Source of the DNA: Mucilaginibacter aquaedulcis
Lineage (GTDB): Bacteria; Bacteroidota; Bacteroidia; Sphingobacteriales; Sphingobacteriaceae
Assembly (NCBI RefSeq): GCF_030409325.1
Contig: NZ_JAUFPR010000002.1
Location: forward strand, 1,798,001-1,862,000
Reading direction: 5' to 3'
DNA length: 64,000 bases
The position numbers and the translations under genes were made by a program. The notes under the pieces were generated by a model. The model had not been told where the DNA came from and did not search any database. It saw only the letters and a list, made by a program, of their open reading frames with translations. Below are positions 27,838-36,111 of the stretch, piece by piece. Numbering within the stretch: position 1 is the first letter of the stretch; each line of letters begins with the position of its first letter.

Positions 27838-29172
27838 TTATTTCACCAATTCCGTTATCGCCTCTTCAACCTTTTTAAAATCAAAATTAGCTATCAGTTT
27901 ATCAAATGCGGCGGTGATATGTTCATTTCCTAAATTACCGATACTGCCTTCATGGGTATGATTCACTGATTTATCCGGGTTGAAATCACCCTGCTCAATA
28001 ACCAAACCAATTTGCTTGTAAGCATCGCGGAAAGGGGTGCCGCTAAGCACCATCCGGTTTACTTCTTCTACACTAAACAGGTATGCATATTTAGGGTCAT
28101 TTAGTATATCAGTATTAACAGTTATATTCTGCAGCATAAAGGTAGCCATATGCAAACAGCTTTTCAGATCGGCAAACGCCGGGAATAATAATTCTTTTAA
28201 CAATTGCAATTCGCGATGATAACCCGATGGTAAATTAGTGGTCATCATGGCAACATCATTAGGCAATGCCTGCAGGCGGTTACATTTGCCACGCATAATT
28301 TCCCACACATCAGGATTCTTTTTGTGCGGCATAATGCTGCTGCCTGTTGTTAAGGTATCAGGGTAGCTTACAAAGGCAAAATTCTGACTCAGGTATAAGG
28401 CCTGATCCATAGCCATTTTAGCCAATGTAGCGGCAACAGATGATATGGCTTGCGCGATGATCCTCTCGGTTTTTCCACGCCCCATCTGCGCATATACTAC
28501 GTTATAATTTAAACTATCAAAGCCAAGCAGCTGGGTAGTTAGGGTACGGTTTAAGGGGAACGATGAGCCATAACCGGCTGCAGAACCCAAAGGATTCTTA
28601 TTAGTGATGCGGTAAGCAGCTAAAACCAACTCCAGATCATCGGCCAGGCTTTCAGCATATGCGCCAAACCACAAACCAAATGACGAGGGCATAGCCACCT
28701 GCAAATGGGTATAACCAGGCAATAAAACATCTTTGTGCTTTTCGCTTAGTGTTATCAACTCACGAAACAAAGTTTCAGTTTCCTCTACCACCTGCTGTAA
28801 CTGGTTACGGAAAAACAGTTTCAAATCAACCAATACCTGGTCATTACGGGAGCGGCCGCTATGGATCTTTTTTCCGGCATCACCAATACGTTGGGTAAGC
28901 AGCATTTCTACCTGCGAATGAACATCCTCTACCCCATCCTCAATAGTAAAACCACCTTTTTCAATATCAGCATAAATAGCTTTTAATTCGCGCTGAACCA
29001 GGTCAAGGTCGGCGGTATCCATCAGCCCTATGCTTTGAAGCATGCGGGTGTGTGCCAATGATCCCAGCACATCAAAAGCGGCCATTTGTTCATCAAATTC
29101 TCTGTCGCGGCCAACAGTAAAGTTTTCTACCAGTTCATTTACATTAGTAGTTTTTTGCCATAACTTGCTCAT
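27838..29172 (-). CDS. argH: Argininosuccinate lyase
   Basis: A 444-residue homotetrameric lyase that splits argininosuccinate into arginine and fumarate, the last step of arginine synthesis. Fumarase/aspartase superfamily motifs are clear: SGRSRNDQV (about 105-113), the histidine segment GYTHLQVAMPSSF (about 155), and the signature loop TGSSIMPHKKNPD (about 276). Length is a little short of the usual 450-460, as common in Bacteroidota. The other arg genes are not in the window. A near -7 box (CATATTTG) lies only 4 nt before the start codon, so the transcript could be leaderless. Confidence 0.96.
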   Translation of the reverse strand: MSKLWQKTTNVNELVENFTVGRDREFDEQMAAFDVLGSLAHTRMLQSIGLMDTADLDLVQRELKAIYADIEKGGFTIEDGVEDVHSQVEMLLTQRIGDAGKKIHSGRSRNDQVLVDLKLFFRNQLQQVVEETETLFRELITLSEKHKDVLLPGYTHLQVAMPSSFGLWFGAYAESLADDLELVLAAYRITNKNPLGSAAGYGSSFPLNRTLTTQLLGFDSLNYNVVYAQMGRGKTERIIAQAISSVAATLAKMAMDQALYLSQNFAFVSYPDTLTTGSSIMPHKKNPDVWEIMRGKCNRLQALPNDVAMMTTNLPSGYHRELQLLKELLFPAFADLKSCLHMATFMLQNITVNTDILNDPKYAYLFSVEEVNRMVLSGTPFRDAYKQIGLVIEQGDFNPDKSVNHTHEGSIGNLGNEHITAAFDKLIANFDFKKVEEAITELVK

Positions 29173-29335
29173 AGTGCAAATATGTGAATTATTGCGTACT
29201 TGTTAGAGAGATATATAATAAACACATACCCCATCATTAAGAACAGACTTTTTATCATCCTGGATGAAAAATTAACCCGAACTAAATTATTTTAAAATAA
29301 TCTACTATTTCTATAGGAATTATATAATTAGTTTT

Positions 29336-29343
29336 TATATTTG
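29336..29343 (+). promoter_or_regulatory. -7 box driving the SAM riboswitch / tRNA-Cys transcript
   Basis: TATATTTG is an exact TAnnTTTG match, in an AT-rich stretch, about 30 nt upstream of the riboswitch P1 helix. No good -33 TTTG is visible at 17-19 nt. Confidence 0.65.
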
Positions 29344-29369
29344 CAGTGTCAACAGACAAATAGTTCTTT

Positions 29370-29482
29370 ATTAAGCTTATCAAGAAAGACTGAGGGAAAG
29401 GCCCAAAGACGTCTTAGCAACCTGTACATCCGCATAATGTAAAAGGTGCTAATTCCTGCTCCGCAAGGAGAAAGATAAAAAA
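29370..29482 (+). ncRNA. SAM-I (S-box) riboswitch
   Basis: Conserved SAM-I blocks occur in order: P1 TTATC (29377-29381), AAGA, GAGGGAAAGGCCC, AGCAACC, a P3 hairpin (TACAT...ATGTA), AAGGTGCTAATTCC, a P4 hairpin CTCC-GCAA-GGAG, then AAAGATAA closing P1. SAM binding normally shuts off sulfur/methionine genes. The next feature on this strand is a tRNA-Cys at 29531, and no protein gene follows for over 6 kb. An eight-T run (29521-29528) separates them, but I find no stable terminator hairpin before it. Confidence 0.9.
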
Positions 29483-29530
29483 GATCTTAACCCCCGCCCA
29501 TCTTAGTAAGTGATTTATAGTTTTTTTTCA

Positions 29531-29601
29531 AGTCGTGTGACCGAGAGGATAGGTTAAGGTCTGCAAAACCTTCTACGGCAGTTCGAATCTGCCCGCGACG
29601 T
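29531..29601 (+). tRNA. tRNA-Cys (anticodon GCA)
   Basis: A full cloverleaf can be folded. The acceptor pairs at positions 2-7 (GTCGTG with CGCGAC), and the D-arm is ACC/GGT. The anticodon stem is AAGGT/ACCTT with loop CTGCAAA (GCA at 29563-29565), followed by a 4-nt variable loop. The T-arm is GGCAG/CTGCC with loop TTCGAAT. Discriminator T73 is a cysteine identity element. CCA is not encoded. Position 1 is A and 72 is G, so the terminal acceptor pair is mismatched. It lies 49 nt after the SAM-I riboswitch on the same strand. Confidence 0.85.
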
Positions 29602-29619
29602 CAAATTTCCCTTTAATAT

Positions 29620-30468
29620 TTATAAATACGACAACCCTTTAAAACCACCATTGGTATAATAAAACGGTTCAAAGTGTTCACCCCCGGCAAGTTCACAGCT
29701 TACCTGCATGGTGGTAAAAGTTATATCGCCAAAAATATTGGCTATGGCTGTGTCGGCAGCATCCCGTCCGGTGGCTATCTTGATAAGGCCATTTAATGGC
29801 ACCAGTTTGGTAGCATCAAACAATACCCAGTTACCACCAAGGTAAGCCTCAAAACAGGCGTGAAAATCAGCAGGCTTCAAATGGTAGGCATACCCGGTAA
29901 AGTAACGTGCAGGTATAGTTAAAGCCCTGCATAAGGCTATACCCAAATGTGCAAAATCACGGCATACGCCAGCTTGTTCTGTTACAGTATCAAAAGCCGA
30001 TGTTTGCGAGTTACTATAGCCGCTGAGGTATTGCACGTTTTTATGAATCCAATCGGTAAGGGTTTCTACCTGCTCAAAAGGATTGGTGATATGCCCAAAC
30101 ATGTTATGCGCCAAACGGTATAACTTGTCTGACTGGCAATACCTGCTTGGATTAAGATAAGGCAGTACAGCAATATCCAGATGGGCCACCAACGTTTCTT
30201 CCTGCTGCGAATAATCTGTTATTTCATAATAATTATCCACCAGTGCCTTATAGGTTACTTTGATAGTTCCCGGCTGGGCAACTTCAAAACGCATCAGCCG
30301 GTTTTCGCCCTGGGCAGATACCAGTTCCTCTGTTTTGATATAGGGTTCAATCGTAAACTCCTCATTAAGCAGCGTTTGGTATTGTGTGCGTAAAGCGTGT
30401 ATGTTTAATATCAATGTGCCCGGCGACCGTACTACATATTCCATTTGGGTAAACACATCGAATTTCAT
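29620..30468 (-). CDS. Transglutaminase-like cysteine peptidase-fold protein
   Basis: A 282-residue protein with an N-terminal beta region of the bacterial transglutaminase N-domain and a transglutaminase core. The catalytic triad is visible as C169 in QAGVCRDFAH, H203 in DFHACFEAY and D218 in LFDATKL. It starts 4 bp after the stop of the Anbu gene, on the same strand. Transglutaminase-like genes of this type commonly accompany Anbu peptidases, together with an alpha-E protein and an ATP-grasp-like protein; those two are absent here. It probably acts on peptides or peptide conjugates, but the reaction is unknown. Confidence 0.88.
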   Translation of the reverse strand: MKFDVFTQMEYVVRSPGTLILNIHALRTQYQTLLNEEFTIEPYIKTEELVSAQGENRLMRFEVAQPGTIKVTYKALVDNYYEITDYSQQEETLVAHLDIAVLPYLNPSRYCQSDKLYRLAHNMFGHITNPFEQVETLTDWIHKNVQYLSGYSNSQTSAFDTVTEQAGVCRDFAHLGIALCRALTIPARYFTGYAYHLKPADFHACFEAYLGGNWVLFDATKLVPLNGLIKIATGRDAADTAIANIFGDITFTTMQVSCELAGGEHFEPFYYTNGGFKGLSYL

Positions 30469-30472
30469 ATGA

Positions 30473-31210
30473 TCAGCTCTCTGTTTTAATTTCTTTTAGT
30501 TTGTCAAATGCAGCATCCATCCAGTCTTCGGATATATGATCAAGGCCATTTTTTAATTCCTCGGCCCATTCGGTTGATATATATTCCAGATCTTTTTTCT
30601 CGTAGCGCTGCTCTACCATCTCAAAGGTGTCTTTTTTATAAAGCACCACATCAATCGGAAAATCAACATTATTAGAGCTTACCCTTGTAGAATCAAACGA
30701 CAGAAAGCCGGTTTTAAGGGCCAGTTTCAGGCTCGAATCTTCTTCCAGTATCCTGTTTAAAATGGCCTTGCCATGCCCCGAGTTACCTATCACCACATAG
30801 GGTGCCCCCTGCCCCAATTCTACCCAGTTACCTTCCGGATAAAGTAAAAAAAGCTTATGCTCGTGGTCGTCTTTAAGTTGCCCGCCTATAATAGTGTTCA
30901 GGTCAAATTTAAAGCCTGCCTTTTCCAATGCTACCCTATCCTCTTCAGCGGCACGTTTTACTTGTTCACCAAAAGCATTTACGGCTTTATACAGTTTATT
31001 AAATTCCTGATTTTCTAACTGTTCTGTAAAATAGGTAATGGCTTTATCCCTTACCGACCGCAAACCGCTTGTCATGATAAAAAGCGAAAAATGGTCTTTT
31101 TGTTCTATGGTGATCTTCTTTTTAACCGTAGTATCGGTACCAGAAGTTATGCGTGTGTCGGCTATGGCTAATAATCCTTCTTTAACCTTAATTCCCAGGC
31201 AGTAAGTCAT
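30473..31210 (-). CDS. Anbu: proteasome-type peptidase (ancestral beta subunit)
   Basis: A 245-residue Ntn-hydrolase related to proteasome beta subunits. The N-terminus MTYCLGIKV leaves Thr2 as nucleophile after Met removal. D18 in AIADTR and a lysine at 30-32 (TVKKK) match the Thr-Asp-Lys active site, and an IVIGNSGHGK segment lies near 135. Anbu forms open-ring or helical oligomers, and its substrates are unsettled. It is first in a two-gene unit with the transglutaminase-like gene, suggesting joint action in peptide or glutathione-like metabolism. No HslU/ClpX-type ATPase is nearby. Confidence 0.9.
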   Translation of the reverse strand: MTYCLGIKVKEGLLAIADTRITSGTDTTVKKKITIEQKDHFSLFIMTSGLRSVRDKAITYFTEQLENQEFNKLYKAVNAFGEQVKRAAEEDRVALEKAGFKFDLNTIIGGQLKDDHEHKLFLLYPEGNWVELGQGAPYVVIGNSGHGKAILNRILEEDSSLKLALKTGFLSFDSTRVSSNNVDFPIDVVLYKKDTFEMVEQRYEKKDLEYISTEWAEELKNGLDHISEDWMDAAFDKLKEIKTES

Positions 31211-31308
31211 TTTAATAATTGGGAGGTGTTACTTAATTTCCCATTAGCCAAAGTAATTAAATAATAGCACATTCATTAACCAAATTACAATAGGCTTGGT
31301 ATACAAAA

Positions 31309-31333
31309 TAAAAGCGGCGCCAATTGGCGCCGC
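31309..31333 (-). terminator. Terminator of the bestrophin gene
   Basis: A perfect 20-bp palindrome (31314-31333, GCGGCGCC / GGCGCCGC with an AATT centre). On the minus strand it is followed by TTTTATTTTG. It lies 40 bp after the bestrophin stop codon. Confidence 0.82.
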
Positions 31334-31372
31334 CTTCCGGGATAGCAGGGGTTGTTTATAGTTGTTTAGTTA

Positions 31373-32305
31373 CTATAATATATAAAACACGGCCTGGTTA
31401 CTGGCTTGCTTAACTGTGGCCGCCTCCATATCCTTAGGCAATTCGTCTTTAAGCATTTGTTTTAAGTCGTGCTCAATTTTACGGCTTATGGTAGTTGTTG
31501 GTGTATCTGTAGGCATGTTTTCAAATGGGTCCTGTAAATGGATGGCCATTTTTTCGATCAGGAAGAATGCCGATGATATAGCGATCACCAATGGAACCTG
31601 CAGTATACCAAAAAACTCTATAAGGCTAAATGGTAGCAGCAGCACAAAAAACAATACCAACCAGTGAATATAAACGCTGTAAGTAGCCGGGAATACCGTG
31701 TTTTTGATACGCTCGCAACCACCCATGGAGTTTACAAAACCGGTAAGGGTATTATCCATGTTGATCTGCTGAAATTCGTTTATCCAACCCAGTTTATACA
31801 GGGTACGCAGATCGTGGCCCTGCAACTCATTTAAAGCCAATGGCACATGATCCAGATTCTTAATATTATTCAGATCATCCTCAGTTAAATAAGCCTCCAG
31901 GTTTTGTTTGGAATTTTGCTTGCGCAAGTGATGGCTTAAACTATAGCACCAGGCTATCTGGCGTTTCACAATTCGTTCTTTAAGAGCCCATTTCTCTTCA
32001 CCATCGTAACTACTATCAACAAATGTTAATACCTGGCGGGTAAAGGTACGGCAATCATTTACTATAGCTCCCCACAGCTGTCTGGCTTCCCACCAGCGGT
32101 CATACGCCTGGTTCGACCGAAAAGCCAACAGCAACGAGATAATAGTACCTAATATAGTTGGTACAGCTAAGGGAATAGATATTTCTTTTAAATTATAGTA
32201 CTGATGTATAAAGTATATAACCGATGAATAAATGGCTACCATGATCAGTTCTTTCTTTATTTTACCGAATACATAGGTGGCCGGAATATTTTCTTTTAAT
32301 AACAT
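31373..32305 (-). CDS. Bestrophin-family ion channel
   Basis: A 310-residue membrane protein of the bacterial bestrophin (UPF0187) family, pentameric anion or cation channels. Signature segments are the helix VPTILGTIISLLLAFRSNQAYDRWWEARQLWG (about 45-80), the NDCRTF stretch, and the HWLVLFFVLLLPFSLIEFFGI helix. The C-terminal cytosolic helix contains IHLQDPFENMPTDTP. It is probably cotranscribed after the UspA-like gene (23 bp gap), so it may serve in stress or osmotic responses. The ion conducted cannot be told from sequence. Confidence 0.92.
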   Translation of the reverse strand: MLLKENIPATYVFGKIKKELIMVAIYSSVIYFIHQYYNLKEISIPLAVPTILGTIISLLLAFRSNQAYDRWWEARQLWGAIVNDCRTFTRQVLTFVDSSYDGEEKWALKERIVKRQIAWCYSLSHHLRKQNSKQNLEAYLTEDDLNNIKNLDHVPLALNELQGHDLRTLYKLGWINEFQQINMDNTLTGFVNSMGGCERIKNTVFPATYSVYIHWLVLFFVLLLPFSLIEFFGILQVPLVIAISSAFFLIEKMAIHLQDPFENMPTDTPTTTISRKIEHDLKQMLKDELPKDMEAATVKQASNQAVFYIL

Positions 32306-32328
32306 GATATTTTGATTTAGGTGATCTA

Positions 32329-32808
32329 TTACTGTTGTTCAATCAGTTCGTTTTCAGGGGTGATGATATCAACCATTGGCCCTGTTATTTCAGCGATATT
32401 TATTACCCGCACAGCGCTCTTTTCAATGAGTATTTCCGGATCGATGCTGTTTTTAAATAACAACTTGTAATTACTATGCGGCGGCACAATGCCATCAACT
32501 TCATGCGCATCAAGGTAGTTGTTAAAAACAGCTACGGTGCTGCCATAAAAAATATCAATATGGATACGGTTAATTAAATGGCTGTAATCTTTTTCAAGAT
32601 CGCGACATCTTTTATAAAAATTATCAGGTATTTGCCTGATCTCGGCAGAACGGCGCGAAAGCATCAGCAACTCGCTGATAGAATCAGTTATTTTTAACAT
32701 GTGCACCAACATAATATTAAGCTTTTGAGGATAATATTGCTGGGCTATTTCGGGGATACTTTGAAGTGACTGATATGTAAAATCGGTGGGGATGAGCAGC
32801 GTTTTCAT
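32329..32808 (-). CDS. Universal stress protein-like (UspA fold)
   Basis: A 159-residue cytosolic protein starting MKTLLIPTDFTYQSLQ, the classic first strand and Asp of UspA domains. The usual C-terminal ATP-binding glycine motif (GxxGxxxxG-S) is absent; the region reads VDGIVPPHSNYKLLFKNSIDPEIL instead, so it may not bind ATP. The C-terminal extension after about 140 is acidic. The ATG at 32808 was chosen over one 60 bp upstream because the Usp domain begins exactly there. It sits between the two-component system and the bestrophin gene on the same strand. Confidence 0.72.
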   Translation of the reverse strand: MKTLLIPTDFTYQSLQSIPEIAQQYYPQKLNIMLVHMLKITDSISELLMLSRRSAEIRQIPDNFYKRCRDLEKDYSHLINRIHIDIFYGSTVAVFNNYLDAHEVDGIVPPHSNYKLLFKNSIDPEILIEKSAVRVINIAEITGPMVDIITPENELIEQQ

Positions 32809-32911
32809 AGTCGTAATTATTAATGGTTTAACTTCTATCGTTTTGTTTGATACAAGATTAGCCCCCAATAATTAAGACGGTTTAAGAAACTTATTAGAAT
32901 TTGATTAGAAT

Positions 32912-34279
32912 TTATGCGGATGCATCAACCGGTAAAAATACTTTGATCTCTGTACCGCTGCCTACCTCCGAGCGAATACCTATGCTACCCTTATGTAACC
33001 GTATAATATTTAATGTTAAAGGTAGCCCAACACCATACCCCTCGTAACGATGTGTATTTGAGGCCCGGAAAAAAGGCTCAAATATATGCTGCAGTTCAGT
33101 TTGCGGTATGCCAATGCCCTGATCGGCCACAGAAACGATAACTTTATTGTTTTCGGCCAGCATCCTGATCTTTACCATGCGGTTATCCGAATATTTGCAG
33201 GCATTGCTGATAATGTTGGTAATGGCCAGCCTGAGTAAATTGCTGTTACCGCTCACATAAAGTAGCCGTTCATCAGTAGGCAGATCAGCCAGGTCTATCT
33301 CGATATTGCTCTCTGGATTTATCTTTTTAACAGATTCTGATGCAATCATTACCATTTCATCTATCCTTATACTTTCCCAGCGCTGTTTTTTACCATCAAA
33401 ACCCGATTGGGCCAATGAAAGCAGGCTGCTTAGTATTTGCCCCAGCTTTTCCGACTCTGAGTGTATGGTATTAAATATTTCGCGCTGCTCAAGGCTTACA
33501 TCATGTTTACTCAAAGCCAGTTCAGCCTCGGTACTAATAATGGTTAATGGTGTGCGCAGTTCATGCGAAGCATTGCTTACAAAGTTGTTCTGCGTTTCAA
33601 AGGCCGTTTCCAGCCGGTTGAGCATGTCATTAAACGTATAGGAAAGCTCCGCAACCTCATCTTTACCGCTCAATTCGTCAAGCCTAAAGTGCAGATTATT
33701 GGCTGTAATGTTTTTAACGTTACTGATGATACGCCTGATGGGTTGAAAGGTATAAAAAGAAAATATCTTACCTACAAAATAAACCAGCACCATAGCAGCT
33801 AAAAAACCGTAGATCAATATTTCCTGCAGATCCTTCAACTCCTGAAAGCCTGCCGGGTCTGATGCCGAAACAATTACAATGTACTTTTCAGTACCCTTCT
33901 TAAATTGCTTGCCGGCATAAAAGGTATTATCATGTTTATAGCGAGCATTCCCTTCTCTTAATATCTTCCTGATAAAATCGCTTTTGGCATCTACATAACC
34001 TTTAATATGAATTTTATTTAAGGTATCAATATTAAATAAGTATGCTTGCTCTTCTTCTAACCGCTCCAGGTATTTATTCCTCATTTCCTGATAGGCGGTG
34101 CTTTTTGCACTCGGAAAAATATTAACGTCGGCAGAGATATTAACCCGCGCTTCAAGGCGTTTAAAAAAATCATCAAACCCAAACCTGTATACCAGGTAAA
34201 ATATGGTAACATTGAGCAGTATCAATATAACACCCGAAAGCATCAGGAAAAGCAGGGTTATCTTACTTTGTATTTTCAT
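32912..34279 (-). CDS. Sensor histidine kinase (OmpR/EnvZ class)
   Basis: A 455-residue membrane kinase. TM1 lies near 8-33, a periplasmic domain of about 120 residues follows, TM2 is near 153-176, then HAMP (PIRRIISNVKNIT...). The dimerisation/phosphoacceptor box has H239 in SNASHELRTPLT. The HATPase_c domain has N-box NIISNACKY, G1 VADQGIGIP, and G2 GYGVGLPL. It overlaps the response regulator gene by 17 bp, so the two are a coupled pair. The stimulus is unknown. Neighbouring UspA-like and bestrophin genes may be targets. Confidence 0.95.
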   Translation of the reverse strand: MKIQSKITLLFLMLSGVILILLNVTIFYLVYRFGFDDFFKRLEARVNISADVNIFPSAKSTAYQEMRNKYLERLEEEQAYLFNIDTLNKIHIKGYVDAKSDFIRKILREGNARYKHDNTFYAGKQFKKGTEKYIVIVSASDPAGFQELKDLQEILIYGFLAAMVLVYFVGKIFSFYTFQPIRRIISNVKNITANNLHFRLDELSGKDEVAELSYTFNDMLNRLETAFETQNNFVSNASHELRTPLTIISTEAELALSKHDVSLEQREIFNTIHSESEKLGQILSSLLSLAQSGFDGKKQRWESIRIDEMVMIASESVKKINPESNIEIDLADLPTDERLLYVSGNSNLLRLAITNIISNACKYSDNRMVKIRMLAENNKVIVSVADQGIGIPQTELQHIFEPFFRASNTHRYEGYGVGLPLTLNIIRLHKGSIGIRSEVGSGTEIKVFLPVDASA

Positions 34280-34964
34280 CCGGATCGCCCTCTTTCATCA
34301 TATACCCCATACCAAAAACCGTATGTATCAGTTTCGGAGTGGCATTTTTCTCTAATTTTTTACGCAGATAGTTTACGTATACATCAACTACATTGGTACC
34401 CATATTAAAATCAATGTCCCAAACACTTTCCAGTATTTGAATACGCGACAACACCTTTTTTTGATTTTTGATGAAATACTCCAGCAGCCTGAATTCCGTC
34501 GCGGTAAGTTTTAAAGGCTCTTTATCCCGATAGGCAATCTTTGATTCGGCATCAAGTTCAACGTTACCGATAGCGTATATACTAGTTTTAGGTAAGCCAT
34601 CGCCGCCTTTACGGCGCAGCAGGGTGCGTAAGCGCGCGGCCAGTTCGGCTATTTTAAAGGGCTTAACCAGGTAGTCGTCGGCACCGCTATCCAGACCGCT
34701 TACAATATTTTCTGTAGAATCAAGCGCCGTGAGCATGATAATAGGTATATTCTGTTTTTGTTGCCTGATGAGTTTACATACCTGAATACCATCCATAACA
34801 GGCAGCATTACATCTAATATCACCAGGTCAAAATCATTGTCGAGGGCCATTTGTAAACCGGTTGCACCATTTGCAGCTACGCTAACTTCAAAGCCAAAAT
34901 CAGCAAGCCCCCGTTTTATTACCGATACTACATTTGGTTCATCCTCAACTAATAGTATACCCAT
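34263..34964 (-). CDS. OmpR/PhoB-family response regulator
   Basis: A 233-residue DNA-binding regulator. The receiver has acidic residues E7-D8-E9 and phospho-acceptor D51 in VILDVMLP, and the K of LVKPFK is near 101. A winged-helix Trans_reg_C effector follows (LTATEFRLLEYFIKNQKKVLSR; C-terminal GMGYMMKE). It is translated just upstream of, and overlapping, its cognate kinase. The ydcF-like gene ends 34 bp before it. Confidence 0.95.
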   Translation of the reverse strand: MGILLVEDEPNVVSVIKRGLADFGFEVSVAANGATGLQMALDNDFDLVILDVMLPVMDGIQVCKLIRQQKQNIPIIMLTALDSTENIVSGLDSGADDYLVKPFKIAELAARLRTLLRRKGGDGLPKTSIYAIGNVELDAESKIAYRDKEPLKLTATEFRLLEYFIKNQKKVLSRIQILESVWDIDFNMGTNVVDVYVNYLRKKLEKNATPKLIHTVFGMGYMMKEGDPDENTK

Positions 34965-34998
34965 ATATCATTTTAAGTTTTATAAATAAGCATTACGG

Positions 34999-35754
34999 TT
35001 AACCTTTGTTTGAAACATAATTCACTGTTAGTCCAATAACCTCTTTAATATAGGTACTCCATTTGCTTAAAGCATCGGCACTGGGTATCAACTCGTCCAA
35101 GCCAATACCGTTTGTACCGGCAATATAATTACATGGATAAGGAATAATATCCAATCCAACTTTTTTAAATATCCTTATTGATCTGCGCATGTGGAAGGCA
35201 GAAGTTACAAGCAAGTATGGCCCCTGTTGTCCTTTCTTTTGCAGTAATGCTTTTGTAAACGAAGCATTCTCAAGCGTGTTGCGTGATTTATCTTCTATCA
35301 AGATACAACTATCTGGTATCTGGGCCGCTTTTAATTGATAACCTGCCCAGGTTCCTTCTCTGAAGGCCGATGGCATTAAATTACCATTACCGCTGGTTAT
35401 CAAAACATTTTTTACCCTGCCTGTTTTTTGTAAAAGCACAGCTTGTATAAACCTATCAGCCGCATTATTAAACATTCCTTTACCATCTTTATCATCAGAT
35501 GAAAAGCCTCCCAGCACAATGACCGTATTGTACACTTTCCCCTTTTCCAGTTTTGCAGGGGCAATATCCCAGGCCTGAGCAAACCGGTTTATCAGGAATG
35601 AATTTGAAAAAATATAAAGTACAACTACCGCGTAAATGAGGAACTTACGCTTCCTTTTGGTATCTTTTGAAAAAATTGCTACCAGTAATAAAACAAATAC
35701 ATACACCAGCGGAAAAAGTAAAAATGATAGTACTTTTGAAAGAATAAAAAACAT
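34999..35754 (-). CDS. YdcF/ElyC-like membrane protein (DUF218)
   Basis: A 251-residue protein with two N-terminal membrane helices (about 4-28 and 38-55) followed by a DUF218 Rossmann-like domain. Motifs are VIVLGGFSSDDKDGKG (about 84), ITSGNGN and EDKSRNTLENASF (about 153-165), then LVTSAFHMRRSI. ElyC-type proteins take part in envelope polysaccharide carrier metabolism; the family's activity is unresolved. It heads the minus-strand run that continues into the two-component system. Confidence 0.87.
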   Translation of the reverse strand: MFFILSKVLSFLLFPLVYVFVLLLVAIFSKDTKRKRKFLIYAVVVLYIFSNSFLINRFAQAWDIAPAKLEKGKVYNTVIVLGGFSSDDKDGKGMFNNAADRFIQAVLLQKTGRVKNVLITSGNGNLMPSAFREGTWAGYQLKAAQIPDSCILIEDKSRNTLENASFTKALLQKKGQQGPYLLVTSAFHMRRSIRIFKKVGLDIIPYPCNYIAGTNGIGLDELIPSADALSKWSTYIKEVIGLTVNYVSNKG

Positions 35755-35881
35755 ATAATAACAAGCTTTTGCCGTAAAAGTAATTAAAACATTATACTTT
35801 TAAATAGCTTAAATATGTTATAAACAGGCCATGTAACAAACTGGCACCATCATTGTCATATTAAACACAAAAAGTAAAATT

Positions 35882-36091
35882 ATGGGCTTATTGAAATTTC
35901 TTGTCGTTGGTGCAGCAGTTGCTTACGGCATAAACTACGTAACAAAGAAAGGTCCTGACGGAAAATCAATTATCGATGATTTGGCCGAAAACGGGCCCGA
36001 ATGGATGGATCGTGCCAAAAAATACGGCGAACTTACTTTAGAACAAATAGCTGTGCGTGCGCAAAACTTCAGAGATAACAATAAATTTTAG
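35882..36091 (+). CDS. Small membrane-associated protein of unknown function
   Basis: A 69-residue protein with one N-terminal hydrophobic helix (GLLKFLVVGAAVAYGINYVT) and a charged amphipathic C-terminus, a YtxH-like layout. No known domain can be named. It ends 20 bp upstream of the GDSL esterase gene and may share its transcript. It is divergent from ydcF across 127 bp. Confidence 0.65.
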   Translation: MGLLKFLVVGAAVAYGINYVTKKGPDGKSIIDDLAENGPEWMDRAKKYGELTLEQIAVRAQNFRDNNKF

Positions 36092-36111
36092 CAGTTTCCG
36101 CGCCACGCTCT

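Noticed and set aside
29484..29528. Intrinsic terminator controlled by the SAM-I riboswitch
   Set aside because: There is a run of eight T, but I could not find a stable hairpin directly before it; a weaker or protein-dependent mechanism remains possible.
29370..30468. SAM riboswitch regulating the transglutaminase gene
   Set aside because: That gene is on the opposite strand and convergent, so the aptamer cannot be in its leader; at most it could make antisense RNA.
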